From Pohlia nutans (taxonomy: Eukaryota; Streptophyta; Bryopsida; Bryales; Mniaceae): a stretch of DNA of 64,000 nt. Shown here in pieces: positions 49,788 through 60,612 of this stretch; position 1 is the stretch's first letter, and the number at the start of each line of letters is the position of its first letter. Under the pieces are notes generated by a model. That model saw only the letters and a program-made list of their open reading frames with translations, was not told the origin of the DNA and searched no databases. The translations under genes were made by a program, and so were the position numbers. The stretch covers positions 4,342,501-4,406,500 of the forward strand of contig CM040099.1 in the NCBI GenBank assembly GCA_022496805.1. Direction: 5' to 3'.

Positions 49788-50475
49788 TTTGAGGATCCAA
49801 GTGGTAGTCGGTTGTCAAACTTTGAGGACCCCAAGTGGTGACTTGAGTAGTTGGTTGTCAGGATGGGCAAAAAAATAATTTTAAGTAGAGAAGTCCAAAT
49901 CTTTAAGAATTTATTTTGTTAAAAAAAAATTAAGTACGGTGAAAAAGAGAATTTATAGAATTTGGCATTTGTATATTTGTCAGATAGGTTTTATTTTATT
50001 TTTTGAAAGAGAAAAAAAAATCTTGCAATTTATATAATTGTGTTATTTATAAAATCACCATAAGTGAGCCTATTTTTATTTCCGAGTTCTCGGGCTACAA
50101 ACCAACTTCTCTGTAGATGTCAGGCACCAACAGCCAAACAATTTGCTTTGGGTGAACATGAGGTCAAAGTGGGGACATGTTGAAATTCCACCGTGGGAAC
50201 TCGCGTGTGGTTTGGAGGAGCTTCTTTTACATTGGGAAGGTGGCATATTTGAATCTTTGTGACAAAATAGAGTGTCTCTCGAACTTTAAAGATGAAACTA
50301 ATATATAAAACATTTAGGATTTTCAAAAAAAATTGGTTCATCGTGTCGAAAGCCTTGTACTTCTTGTGTCTCTGAACAAATTGAACCAAAACCCCTTCTA
50401 CTCTTTCAATGAAATTCACATTCTCGAGCACAAAAGGAATCAAAAAAAAAGCAGCAGTCTTTTCACTCGGGAGCT
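49788..50475. other. Spacer, no gene seen
   Basis: A short imperfect duplication (caaactttgagga.cc.aagtggt.) lies at 49784-49845. The rest is AT-rich. Confidence 0.4.
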
Positions 50476-50547
50476 TCCGTTGCCGGGACTCGAACCCGGG
50501 TCGCTCGGGTGAGAGCCGAGTATCCTAACCATCTAGACTACAACGGA
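50476..50547 (-). tRNA. tRNA-Glu (CTC)
   Basis: 72 nt on the minus strand. The acceptor stem pairs TCCGTTG with CAACGGA, the D arm contains tctagatggttagga, and the anticodon stem-loop is CTCGG-CTCTCAC-CCGAG. The T arm is CCGGG-TTCGAGT-CCCGG. All stems pair fully and there is no intron. Confidence 0.95.
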
Positions 50548-51430
50548 GGTGTGCCACGTCATCGGGGTCAGACCCCGCAGTCGAAGCGCCACCAGGTGTC
50601 CATTTCCTGAACACCATGGATTTTATACTCTATAATGTGTCAGTGAAAGACACTCGGGAGTCTTTGAATGTGAGCAAACCAAAAAATCCTGAAATGAAGG
50701 AAGCATGAATCATGGCGCTTTGAATCTCCGTACGGATCTCCTATTTAATTAAAGGATATACGAAATGAAAGTACCTCCACTTTTTTGCTTTATTGCTTTA
50801 TTACACCATCAACTATCGTCACATTTGGCAAGGGGGTAGGTACCAGAACCAAAGCACAGGAGGGATTTCTGCAGGGATTACAAATTGCGTGGCCTATGAC
50901 TCGGGCAGTGTTTTCTACATGGGTTGTAGAAAATAACTGTTAACTGAATGACGATTGCGTCTTTGAAACTTGCCATCTAGAAACAAATACACTATCAATT
51001 CAAGGTAAGGAGACTATGGTAGAACTGAAAAGAAATACCTGCTGGTCACAACAATTATTGCCAGTACTCCATCCTGCATAGAACTGAAACCAAGTGCACC
51101 CTGTCGATCTACAAGCCATCAGAACGTCAATCAAGGTACAGAGCAGGTCCACATTAATTCTATCTTACTTGTTTATGCACTCGAAATATTTACGGTATGA
51201 GTCATGAATCATGAAACACTTATTACCGTCCACTTGCGCATGAAGCTCTCACTGTTTTACGAATTGTAACTAGAAATCTGACACAGACAATTTACTATAT
51301 CGATTTCTCTCTAGTCAGATACTTCCATCTTCCACAAGATACCGTATTTCCATGAGGAGGGTTCTCACAAAGATCAAGAAAAAACGAAAAAGTCGCCACA
51401 GTAAATGATACAGCAAACATTAAAGATGTT
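50548..51430. other. Spacer, no gene seen
   Basis: Between tRNA-Glu and the repeats downstream of VAMP72. No domain-bearing frame. Confidence 0.35.
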
Positions 51431-51943
51431 GAACTTGTTCTCAATTATGAAGTCAGTCTGAAACCTTCAAACCAGCACTTTACACAGAAACTATTCTAGA
51501 GACTGCTCCAAATTAAACGACCTAACTTGACCCCAGAGTACTCAGCACAAAAGACCAGTACTGAACCCGGGTACGAATCATGTGTGTTCCAAGTACCCGA
51601 GCATCTCCGGAAAAGAAAAACCTAAATACTGAAATCAAACCACCAGTACCTCGGCCTCAAGGATCCCATAGTAAGTGATCCCAATACAGAAATCAAACAC
51701 CAAAGATATTGAACTTGTTCGCAAGGAAACTGTCTCGATTATGAAATCAGTCTGAAACCTTCAAACCAGAAATTTACATAGAAACCATTCTGGAGACTGC
51801 TCCGAATTACGACCTAATCCAACCCCAGAATACTTAGCAAAAAGACTCATGTGTATTCTAAGTACCGAGCACCTCCGGAAAAGAACAACCTAAATACTGA
51901 AATTAAATCAAACCACGCCGGTACCTCGGTCTTAAGGATCCCA
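51431..51943. repeat. Two tandem copies of a 280-bp unit downstream of VAMP72
   Basis: GAACTTGTTC starts at 51431 and 51711. Shared tracts include cagtctgaaaccttcaaacc, gagactgctcc.aatta, and acctccggaaaagaa.aacct. Confidence 0.75.
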
Positions 51944-52165
51944 CTTCGGTCTGTGTATAGCACTTTCTCAACCTTAAGAAGCGCCAGAATATGTCAATTG
52001 GGGCCACGGATCTTGAGTAGTATACATGGAAATTCGAATAAAAAGCTTCCATGACCAACAAACCCCAAGGGGGAGACTGGTTAATTTCATCAGGGCGGCC
52101 ATGGAGCTCTTGATGAGCATCACAGTCAGGTTTACGTTTGGATCGAAATGTGAAGACGATTCTGG

Positions 52166-52882
52166 TCATCTTCCTGCAGGCGGTGTTGATCCTTTAGGAA
52201 CGGTGCCGGGAATTCCAGGGTTATGGCAGATGAAGCCTCGGCAAACAGAGAGGTAGATGACGAAGGCGACGATGATGAGCAGAACAAGCACAAAGAGCTT
52301 GAGCCTAAAATTGGCGCACCACGCCCTTCGCCGAATCTTGTTACTCTGTTTCTGGTACTGGTTAGTGCCCTGCTCCAAATCCGCCGTCTTCCCAACCAAG
52401 AGATCGATCTTCTCGTTCCGGTCCAGCACCTTCTCGATGTTCACCATCATGATCCCCTTGACCTCCGCCACTTGCGACTTGATGCGGGAGATTTTCGTCA
52501 TCTCCTCGGGGTGCGCCACCACATACTCCATGTGCTCCTTCAGCTTCGGCCCGAACTCCGAGTTCAGCCCGCCCGCCACCGCCAGATCCGCCTGCCCGCC
52601 CTGGTACCGGTGCCGGAAGTCGTCCTTCACGCGCTCCAGAAACGTGAACGGGATCTGCCGCCCGAAATCCTCGTCCGCCACGGCCAGAAACGTGAACCCA
52701 TCTTCCACCAAGAAATTAAACGTGTGGTGATCGCAAACGTAGGTGTGCTTGTTGTTCGTCGCTGGCAGCTTCGCTAAACACTGATTCGCTATCGTGCTGA
52801 AGTTGCCGGAGAACGACGTGTACTCCGCTAGCACGATCGTCCCGCGCGCCACGAAACTGTAAATCAGTGACTGATCCCCCAT
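52166..52882 (-). CDS. VAMP72-type R-SNARE with extended lumenal tail
   Basis: A single open frame, 238 aa from ATG 52882. An in-frame upstream Met-less extension to 52915 is rejected, because [14 protein letters not shown] is the standard longin start. A longin domain spans 1-120 and a SNARE motif about 127-188 with the zero-layer Arg155 (VEKVLDR-type [20 protein letters not shown]). Basic residues NKIRRRAW precede a transmembrane helix at about 195-213. R-SNAREs pair with Q-SNAREs to fuse vesicles; the VAMP72 group acts at the plasma membrane and endosomes, including in cell-plate formation. After the helix comes a 25-residue tail ([16 protein letters not shown]...), longer than the few residues usual for the family. 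It has no introns, unlike its counterparts in flowering plants. Confidence 0.93.
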   Translation of the reverse strand: MGDQSLIYSFVARGTIVLAEYTSFSGNFSTIANQCLAKLPATNNKHTYVCDHHTFNFLVEDGFTFLAVADEDFGRQIPFTFLERVKDDFRHRYQGGQADLAVAGGLNSEFGPKLKEHMEYVVAHPEEMTKISRIKSQVAEVKGIMMVNIEKVLDRNEKIDLLVGKTADLEQGTNQYQKQSNKIRRRAWCANFRLKLFVLVLLIIVAFVIYLSVCRGFICHNPGIPGTVPKGSTPPAGR

Positions 52883-53267
52883 TTTACCAAATCTCTGCAA
52901 ACACTTCGTCGACAATCAACAACCAGTTCTCACTCTATATCCACACACACATACACACGAAGAGAAATACGAAAAGAAAAGAACTAGCACGAGCGTTAAT
53001 ATCCTGTCTGTCTGTCTATCGGCGGCACAACGGAACGAGTAACCTTGACCAAACCCTGGAGAACACGTCGAGCGAAAAGAAGACTAAAAACTAAAGCTGG
53101 CAGCTTTGCCAGTTGGGTCAGTACGCTAGTACCACGGATCAGATTCCGTAGTCGTCCGCCACCATTGAATGTTTCAAACAGTAAGTTAGTAACTTATAAC
53201 GCGTCCCTTCAAGGGAGTGAGTGCACTGGACGCTCACCAGTGATTTCAGAACCACTTTATGACGTTA
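52883..53267. other. Upstream region of VAMP72; dispersed 'caagggagtgagtgcactgg' repeat
   Basis: No second gene seen. The tract taacgcgtc.cttcaagggag occurs at about 53196 and 54557, with gtgagtgcactgga.gctcacc following in both. Confidence 0.45.
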
Positions 53268-53685
53268 AGAGCATGCCCAGCAGCATGCAAAAACACCAGT
53301 CAAACCTCAAGGTGGCGGAGGTTTGGCATGAACATGGCCCCAGCAGCAGTAGAAATTCTCATCTCAATCACCAAGAAACCTTGGCAGTGGGTTTTATTTG
53401 AGTTTTCTCCGCCATATATTGAAGCTTTGGAGGAAGAAAATTGCTCACGCCAAGCAAGAATCTTTGCCAATCAAAGGTAAGTTAATGGCATTGAAGCCTA
53501 TTCATTGGCTCATACTCCAAGGCCATCAAGTGTTATAAATTACTTTCTCTTTTAATAAACTGCCTTGGAGTTCGCACAAGGATTGTTGTTGGGGTACTTC
53601 TATTCCAACATTCCTCTAAGTTTAAAATGGCCTTCAACTTGATGCTTGGTGGACTTATTTGATCTGGAGCTGTTGGGCATGCTCT
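53268..53685. mobile_element. AGAGCAT-type MITE
   Basis: AGAGCATGCCCAGCAGC faces GCTGTTGGGCATGCTCT, 418 bp. Inner tracts also pair partly (caaagg...ttaagcc-like). Confidence 0.65.
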
Positions 53686-53801
53686 AAGAACATTAAGCCT
53701 AATATGCGACCTCCCACATAAATGGTATCTAACTTACTTTTGCTAACCAGTGCATACAATAGTCACGATACCTCTATAATATCCGGCAATACCTTGATAT
53801 A

Positions 53802-54378
53802 TTAACCCCTAAATGCCTAAAGCCCTCTTCAAATTCGGCAGTTTTGGAAAGATGCATTATAAAATGCAACCTAGAGGGATATTTTGAACTTGATATATGA
53901 ATAAAAGTTGTACGTTATGAATTTTAGATTCTATCCATACGGTTAGATCTATGATTGCTATTACCAATAATTTTGAATAAAATTTGAAACGTGGAATTCA
54001 AAATTATTTTGTAATTCAATTACGAATAAGATATTGACAATCTACAGATGAAATTCTTTGTGATTGGTTGAAATGTAATACTCTAAGTGTAGTGATTTTT
54101 GGAGATTTTTTGGTTGCTTAATTTTATGAGTTAACTTTTTTTTTACCACTTTTACACTGAAATCTTCAAAATTTTGGGTGAATCACTACAACATGATATG
54201 AGGCATAAAAATTTCACAAATCATCTCCTTTCTAATCGGATCACATATGCATGAAGCTAACTTCCCATAGAATCTACAGTAAAAATTCCACACTGCAAAA
54301 AATGCATGACGGATGAGAATCTACGGATGAAATCTGTACATCGTCCAAAAAATGGACGCTTAGGCAGTTAGGGGTTAA
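53802..54378. mobile_element. TTAA-bounded element, family B
   Basis: 577 bp, TTAACCCCTAAATGCCTAAAG to CTTAGGCAGTTAGGGGTTAA. Interior as in 20954-21516. The most complete family B copy here. Confidence 0.75.
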
Positions 54379-54931
54379 GGTGATACCATGATGATATCCG
54401 CAGATATAATCTCATGAAGTTGCTACATATTTATATCATGACGAGCATTCTCTCTACATTTCAATTTTTTTTCATTTTCTTTCTGTGTATGTTTAGCAGC
54501 CCCATTCTTTTGGTAGAAAACCAGCTAACTTTAGCTAGTTTTGAGAGCACTGCTTTTAACGCGTCACTTCAAGGGAGTGAGTGCACTGGAAGCTCACCGA
54601 ACAGCCGCTTTATCGTTGCACAGTCAGAGTTCTTTTTAATCTTGTGAAGCGAAGAGAAGTTTTTTACTACTGTATGATTGCGAAGAAACATTCTCGATCG
54701 GAGGCCACTGGTATCGAGGGAGAGTGATGGCAGTGACGCAGCCGGCCTTGGTTTTCAGTTTTCACCGGGCTAGTTGGGACTGTATCGTAGCAAACGTGTA
54801 GCGAGATGTGTACTGTGCTGTACTGTACTGTAGCGATGTGCATCTTAACGGACTTGTGAGGTGCTTTGAATTTCCGGGTGCTGGGAAGTCGGGAAGTCTG
54901 CTTCCAATCATCCAATGCAATATTAACCCTT
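54379..54931. other. Spacer, no gene seen
   Basis: Holds the second copy of the 53196 tract and a short tandem of tgtactg units near 54806-54835. Confidence 0.4.
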
Positions 54932-55422
54932 AGAGCATCCGCACCAGGACGACCTAAATGTGACGCGCTACACGGCCTTTCGAGGGCGCTACAGTGTCTT
55001 TGGGACTCGGCAAAAAAGTCGTCCCTCGCCGCTCCTCTTGAAATCGACGCGCCAAGGCAGGAAATCAGGGCCGCTGGAAATCAGGGTCGCTGGCAGGCTA
55101 ATTTCGGTGGCCTTTTGCTGCAGTCGCGGGCTGAGGTGGCCGGCGAGGGATTCGCGTGGGCTGAGGTGGCCCGGCCATGGCGACTAAAAACAACCCCGAC
55201 CCAAATCCGAAACGCAAATAGACAAAATCTCTGTCAATTATTTCCGCACTTCGGGCGCGCTCAAGAAATGCACAGACTCGGAAAAATGGCGAGACAAGAG
55301 GAAAATTTGGCGAGGCCGCGCTCACGCCGACTATTTTCAGAGTTCCGGTGGGGGACGTTGGGCTGCTCGGGCTCGCCATCCGGGGTCGCGGGCCATTTTC
55401 CCGAGTCCCGGTGCGGATGCTC
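54932..55422. mobile_element. GC-rich AGAGCAT-type MITE
   Basis: AGAGCATCCGCACCAGGACGA faces CCCGGTGCGGATGCTCT. It stands out by high GC against AT-rich flanks. The inner parts also pair weakly (aagaaatgc, gggctg). The long open frame inside it has no recognised domain. Confidence 0.7.
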
Positions 55423-55530
55423 TTAAGCGTCCACACTATAGTTACCCGGTCAAACCTCATCAATTTCTCACATTTTTAAATAAATTATGTTTTTTCTGGT
55501 ATTTTTTCCTCATATGAATTCCTAACATAC

Positions 55531-56087
55531 TAGGGCTTCTATACACTAGAGGCGAGAAGCCGTGCAGAGAGAAATTTCAACCTATAGGAGGCCTAAAAAC
55601 CGAATAGATCAAAGAATGTCAGATAGATAATAACTCCGGTCCTGCAAGAGGGCCGACGTGAATAAAGTGTCTGTTCATAGTGAAAAATGATCCGATGAGT
55701 TCACCAAACATTGGGCCATTAGGGAAAGAATGTCACTTTATACCCGAAATTTTTAGTCTAAGGGACGAAAGGAGAAGAAAATGACATGGACAACACTTTT
55801 GTCCTTTGTGGCAAGAAAAGTGGACATTTTTCAAGGCCCCCGGGTTTTGCGTCAAGCTCACCTCAAGAGGTGGGTCTAACGCAAAACCGGGGGGCCCTTT
55901 AGCCAAATTTCTTACAATTAATCATTTAATGTTTTTTAAGAAATATGTAAAAACTTTATTTTAAAAAATCGGCACTTTATTTTGTGACCCCTTCTGACTT
56001 TATACTGTATCCAAAGGCCGTCAAACTCAATGGTTGGCTTCTCAAGAATGAGCCATGGCTTCTCGCCTATAGTATAAAGAGGGCCTT
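55531..56087. mobile_element. Composite inverted-repeat element with nested hairpin
   Basis: gggcttctatacactagagg.cgagaagcc faces ggcttctcgcctatagtataaagagggcc. Inside, aaggcccccgggttttgcgt and acgcaaaaccggggggccctt form a short hairpin MITE at about 55837-55903. Confidence 0.6.
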
Positions 56088-56200
56088 AACTGAAAAAGTC
56101 GAAACTCATCTCATACTCATTTTAAACTTCTTTATTATTTTTTTTATTTTTTTTGAAGCAAATGGTGAGTTTATTCCACATCAAAGTCAAACATCTTAAA

Positions 56201-56440
56201 CTCATTTTGAGTTCAAAGAGAGGGCAAAACAAGTCTATAGTGAGTTAGAGAATGAAAAAGTAAAAACTAGTCTCATACTCACCTTAAACTCATTTTGAGT
56301 TCAAAGAGAGGGCAAACAAGTCTATAGTGAGTTAGAGAATGAAAAAGTAAAAACTCGTCTCATACTCACCTTAAACTCATTTTGAGTTCAGAGAGAGGGC
56401 AAAACAAGTCTATAGTGAGTTGGAGAATAATTTGTAGTAA
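56201..56440. repeat. Tandem repeat, about 88-bp period, 2.8 copies
   Basis: ctcattttgagttcaaagag starts at 56201, 56289 and 56376, each followed by agggcaaa.caagtctatagtgagtt. Confidence 0.85.
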
Positions 56441-56588
56441 GACCCTGCACTATCCATGGGAGTGGAACTCGTGACCTCCCCAGTGCTGGAGAAGAGTTCT
56501 CAAAAATTCCGCTAAACCTATGGTTCTATTTATGAAGGGATCAAGGAGATATTTGAATGTGTATAAGTTGTGTTAAAAATTGGTAACT

Positions 56589-57656
56589 TAACCCTTAACT
56601 TCCTGAACCATTTTCAGCGCGTTTTGGACCCTTATTTTTTCGGTTAGGGATACATGTTGCTCAAACTTATGTAGTTCAGTTTTTTACAAAATCAACCGTA
56701 AGATCTTGTAGATATGCAAGTTACCTTCATCTTTACAAAGTTTGGTGTCAATCCAAGTTATGGGTTGCTTGGATAGGACATAAAAGTGAAGGGTACTCCA
56801 AGAAATTCACTGTTTTCTCACTGCTCAAAATGAGCTTTGACCGACTCTCTTGGGCACATACTATTTTAGAAAGTTGGTGCCGTCTGGAATTTTGAAGATA
56901 ATCAAGTTCCCTACGCATGACAACAAGTTTTGTATTTTTAGAATTAAAAATGAGTGAGAAAGAGGCCTTGACATGACATCCACTTTTTACTAGTTCACTT
57001 GTGACTTTGAGAGAAATCTTACAAATTCCTACAAATTTGATCTTCCATTACAAAATCAACCATGGTAGGTTGAAAGTACACAAAAGAACACATATAGTAG
57101 GAAAAAGAATTTTGGAAAAAGGTGAAATCCAAGTGCAAGATTTGCATTTCAGTAGCTACACCCACCCACAAGCCACCTTGCCCAAATGGAACACGTGGCA
57201 GCTCGTCATTCGCCCATCACTCTCTTGAGTTGACTTTTCTTCCTCAATTTTGTGACCACCCAGCACTTGTAGATTTTTGTAAAATTGACAATGTGCATTT
57301 CTCCAAATCAGACTACACCATTGGATAGCTAACTTGTTTCTATACAAAAATTTCCCAAATTTTGAATCATTCGGGCACTCCTTCCTGAAGATATTTTTAG
57401 TTCTAAAAATGTAAATTTTTCTAATACCTTATTTGTAATCAAATTACAAAAGAATATTCAATTTCACGTTTCAAATTTTATACAAAAATATTGGTGATGA
57501 CAATCGAAAATTTAATTATATGGATAGAATCTAAGATTGATAATGTACAACCTTTATTCAAACATCAAGCTCAAAATATCCCTCGGCATTGCATTTTATG
57601 ATGCATCTATGCAAAACTGTCAAATTTGTAGAGGGGTGCCGACATTTAGGGGTTAA
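56589..57656. mobile_element. Possible long TTAA element containing inverse family B sequence
   Basis: The right part (57400-57656) is family B in inverse orientation, ending GACATTTAGGGGTTAA. The left end may be TTAACCCTTAACTTCC near 56589. The middle has no recognised coding sequence. Confidence 0.45.
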
Positions 57657-57835
57657 TAAGCTACTTTGTAGCAATGAAATAAAAATTTCAATTTCTTCTA
57701 TTAAAGAAATTAATTACACTTCTTTTTTCATTTTGGTGTATAGTATATTGTACAAAAAGATCATTCTCAAAAAATAAAAGGTAACCATTGAAATCAACTC
57801 TTAAAAATGTGAAAAAATACATGCAATGCCCCCAT

Positions 57836-58234
57836 TAAGGTAGTGGGACCAATTCCCGACTGGGTTGTATTTCCGACCCCTACTGGTTGGGAGATGGGTA
57901 TCAGAAACCAACCAACATGGTTTCAGATAGTGTCCAATAGTGTTCTAATTTCGTCCATGCTTGGAAAAATCAAGAGCTTCTGATTGGTGTAGAAGCACTC
58001 TATTTTCAGAATCCAACCTCTCATGAAAACCATGACTCTATGAGCGGTTAATGGTCACTCTAAGCTTTCAGACTTAAAAAATCATAGAAAATTGTAGAAA
58101 TGCTCAAAAAATGTTTTTTTTTGGGATGCCTTTGCAATAGCTTTGCAGAGCATCCAAAAATTATAAAAGAAATTCTTTCACAAGTCTAAGTATGCAAACC
58201 TGAAATTCAGTCGGGAATTGGTCCCACTACCTTA
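57836..58234. mobile_element. TA-flanked AGGTAGTGGGACC MITE
   Basis: 399 bp. TAAGGTAGTGGGACCAATTCC faces GGAATTGGTCCCACTACCTTA. Confidence 0.8.
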
Positions 58235-58370
58235 CTTAGATCAGTTTGTTGCCTTGGCTGTGGAAACCAACAAGCCGCGTTCCCGTGATGAGCTCCTCCC
58301 GCGTTCCCATGAGGGGAGCAATTAATTCTGACAGCACTTAATTTGCAATTGTGAGATTCTGTCAGCCTGC

Positions 58371-58657
58371 TAAGGTCGAGACACCTAAAACCGATAACTT
58401 AAGCTACCTACACTATTTCTGGATCAGCTATTAATAGGGTGATATTTTTCCCGGGTTGGAAGTTTGTTTTTGCGGAGAATGCAAATTTTTCCATGAATTA
58501 TTTCCCAATATTGAAATTTGTACAATTTTTCAAAGTGAAAAGTATTTCAAAACCCATAACCGATATGAACAAATGAGGTACATTTGTTCTTTCACAATCT
58601 AGAAATTAGAATATATCGGTTTTTGGTCACATGTCGGTTATGGGTGTCTCTACCTTA
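58371..58657. mobile_element. TA-flanked AGGTCGAGACACC MITE
   Basis: 287 bp. TAAGGTCGAGACACCTAAAAC faces GGTTATGGGTGTCTCTACCTTA. The first bases are the same as in 57836-58234. Confidence 0.7.
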
Positions 58658-58661
58658 GGGC

Positions 58662-58904
58662 GAGTCCCCATGGGCCACCCGTGCCCACTCTCTGCAGAGA
58701 GAATAAACCAATTTTAGCTCCTGCTTTGGATTAGAGGACGGGTGCTAGAGCGATAGGACGGGCTTGGCACTTCCTCAAACCAAGGCCGCTGTCTTTTAGA
58801 GACCCGCTCTCACTTTTATTAGAGAAGAATCAGAGAAGGTTGAACAGTGAACCGGTTGTCTATTATCTGCAAGAGCGGGGACGGGCGGCCCATGGGGAGA
58901 GGCT
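58662..58904. mobile_element. GC-rich MITE
   Basis: GAGTCCCCATGGGCCACCCGT faces ACGGGCGGCCCATGGGGAGAG. About 38 bases of imperfect terminal repeat. Confidence 0.65.
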
Positions 58905-60612
58905 CTTACTCCGCCCGCCCGCGTTTGGGAAACCGGACCCGCAGCCAGCACACATCGCCCGCCCACGACACATGAAGCCACGTCGGATAACCACGATCGT
59001 AGGATCAAGCTCAAGCAGTGAGGGGCTGGGATTGAGCGAGCCGGCCTCAGGCCCGAGGCTGCAATGTGCGCCTCAGTGACGCGGCTCCAGATGAGACCTC
59101 GCACATTGTCGGTCTGGGTTCCAATGGTTCCCCAGTGGGTTCCCGGGCGGTTCCCAGGTTGGGTGGACTGGGAACGTGCATCATGGTGGAGAGAGCCTGT
59201 TTTAGGGCGTGCATTAATTATTTGTGGAGCCAGGAGCCCATGAATTCCCGGCCTTGCAATTTGCAGAAGCCACTCACGAGTGGCAACCTCGTTTTTTTTT
59301 TTTAAATTATTATTTTTTTGAAAAAAGTATTTTTTATTTTTATTTTTAGCATTGAAACATTGAATTAATGAAGGTTGCACACACCAAAAACCAAAGGAGA
59401 CAAGCCTGTCGGCGAGAATTTTTAAATTTTCAGACAACAAGCAAATAAATTTTCAGACAACAAGCAGATAAATTTTCAGTAAAACTACATCTAAGCTAAG
59501 GGCCTATTAGAAAAATCTATCCATGTGCGAAAGCCTTCTTGGATACGATGAAACATAAATTGAAGGCCATGTCTCGGAACTTGTTATGTACCTTCATAAT
59601 ATTCAGTAGCATGCAATGGTTAGCTTGGCTCCACAACAGATGGTGTGGCATGTTCCACACCAACAAGATTTCATCAGTAGCTAATTGTACATGGTGGAGT
59701 CCCAAGGTGATGAACATAGTGCATGAAAGAAATGTAGAGAACATGAAGGCTATTGAATTTTATGTTGTGAAAAAATACCACTATCACTTCTGAATGTGTT
59801 CATGGCGGTAGGTAAGTCCAAAAATCAAATGCTAAGGAGGGTACATGACATTAGGTGTCAGAGTGCAAATATTTGTCTTAGCGTTTGCGTGAGTTTATGC
59901 AACAAGCTTTTGTGATGAGTCTTTGAGCAAGGACAAGGCCCATGTCTCCTAGAAGACTATAGCAAAATTCTACAACTTCAATTCGCAAGAGGGAGGCAAT
60001 TGTTTTAGTGAGAGTCTCACGATTTTGAGTGTGAATTGTAGAAAGCAACATGTAAGAATCACATAGGAGAGTCTCGCTTCAAAAGCTTGCAGTCTGAAAC
60101 CCCCTATTCTTGCTATGGTATGAGAGCCATTCTTCTAGAGTCTTAAAAAAATAGAGTCTTAAAATAAATTGAAGACAAGAAAGAAATTTTAAGACTCTAG
60201 CCATTCTTCTAGAGTCTTAAAAAAATAGAGTCTTGAAAAAATCTAAATTAAGATACACGGATGATTTTAATTTCCTGTAATGTTCTTCATTGTAGTTTAC
60301 ACCTTTGGTAAAAAAAATTGGAATTTTTGAGTACATTTTGTAATTGATATGAATTTTCTTTACAATCACTTCAATGTGGCAGGGTCTATTTTGGAACAGG
60401 TGCGGTTTTAGGGTTCCCCACAAGAGTGGAAACTTTCCCCAGACGATGAACCAACTGCAGAACTCGATGTCGTGTCTGCCGAGGGCTGATTCAGTTGATG
60501 CAGAAAGGCCGGCTTTCCACAAATTGGTTTGTATGAGAAAGCAATCGTAAAGTTAACGAGATTTATGATTCGTTTCTAGTCAGGCATTAGTTAGGGTTTG
60601 GAGTCCAGCTCC
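58905..60612. other. Spacer and CIA30 upstream region
   Basis: A GC-rich block (58905-59290) may belong to the neighbouring MITE family. 59600-59740 resembles 15555-15720. A direct repeat, ccattcttctagagtcttaaaaaaatagagtctt, occurs at about 60130 and 60203. No gene seen. Confidence 0.4.

Noticed and set aside
52223..52777. 184-aa plus-strand frame
   Set aside because: Antisense shadow of the VAMP72 gene.
54866..55426. 186-aa open frame, GC-rich
   Set aside because: It lies inside the AGAGCAT-ended GC-rich MITE; the length follows from GC content and no domain is seen.
58796..59440. 214-aa minus-strand open frame
   Set aside because: Falls across a GC-rich MITE and its flank, with no recognised domain.
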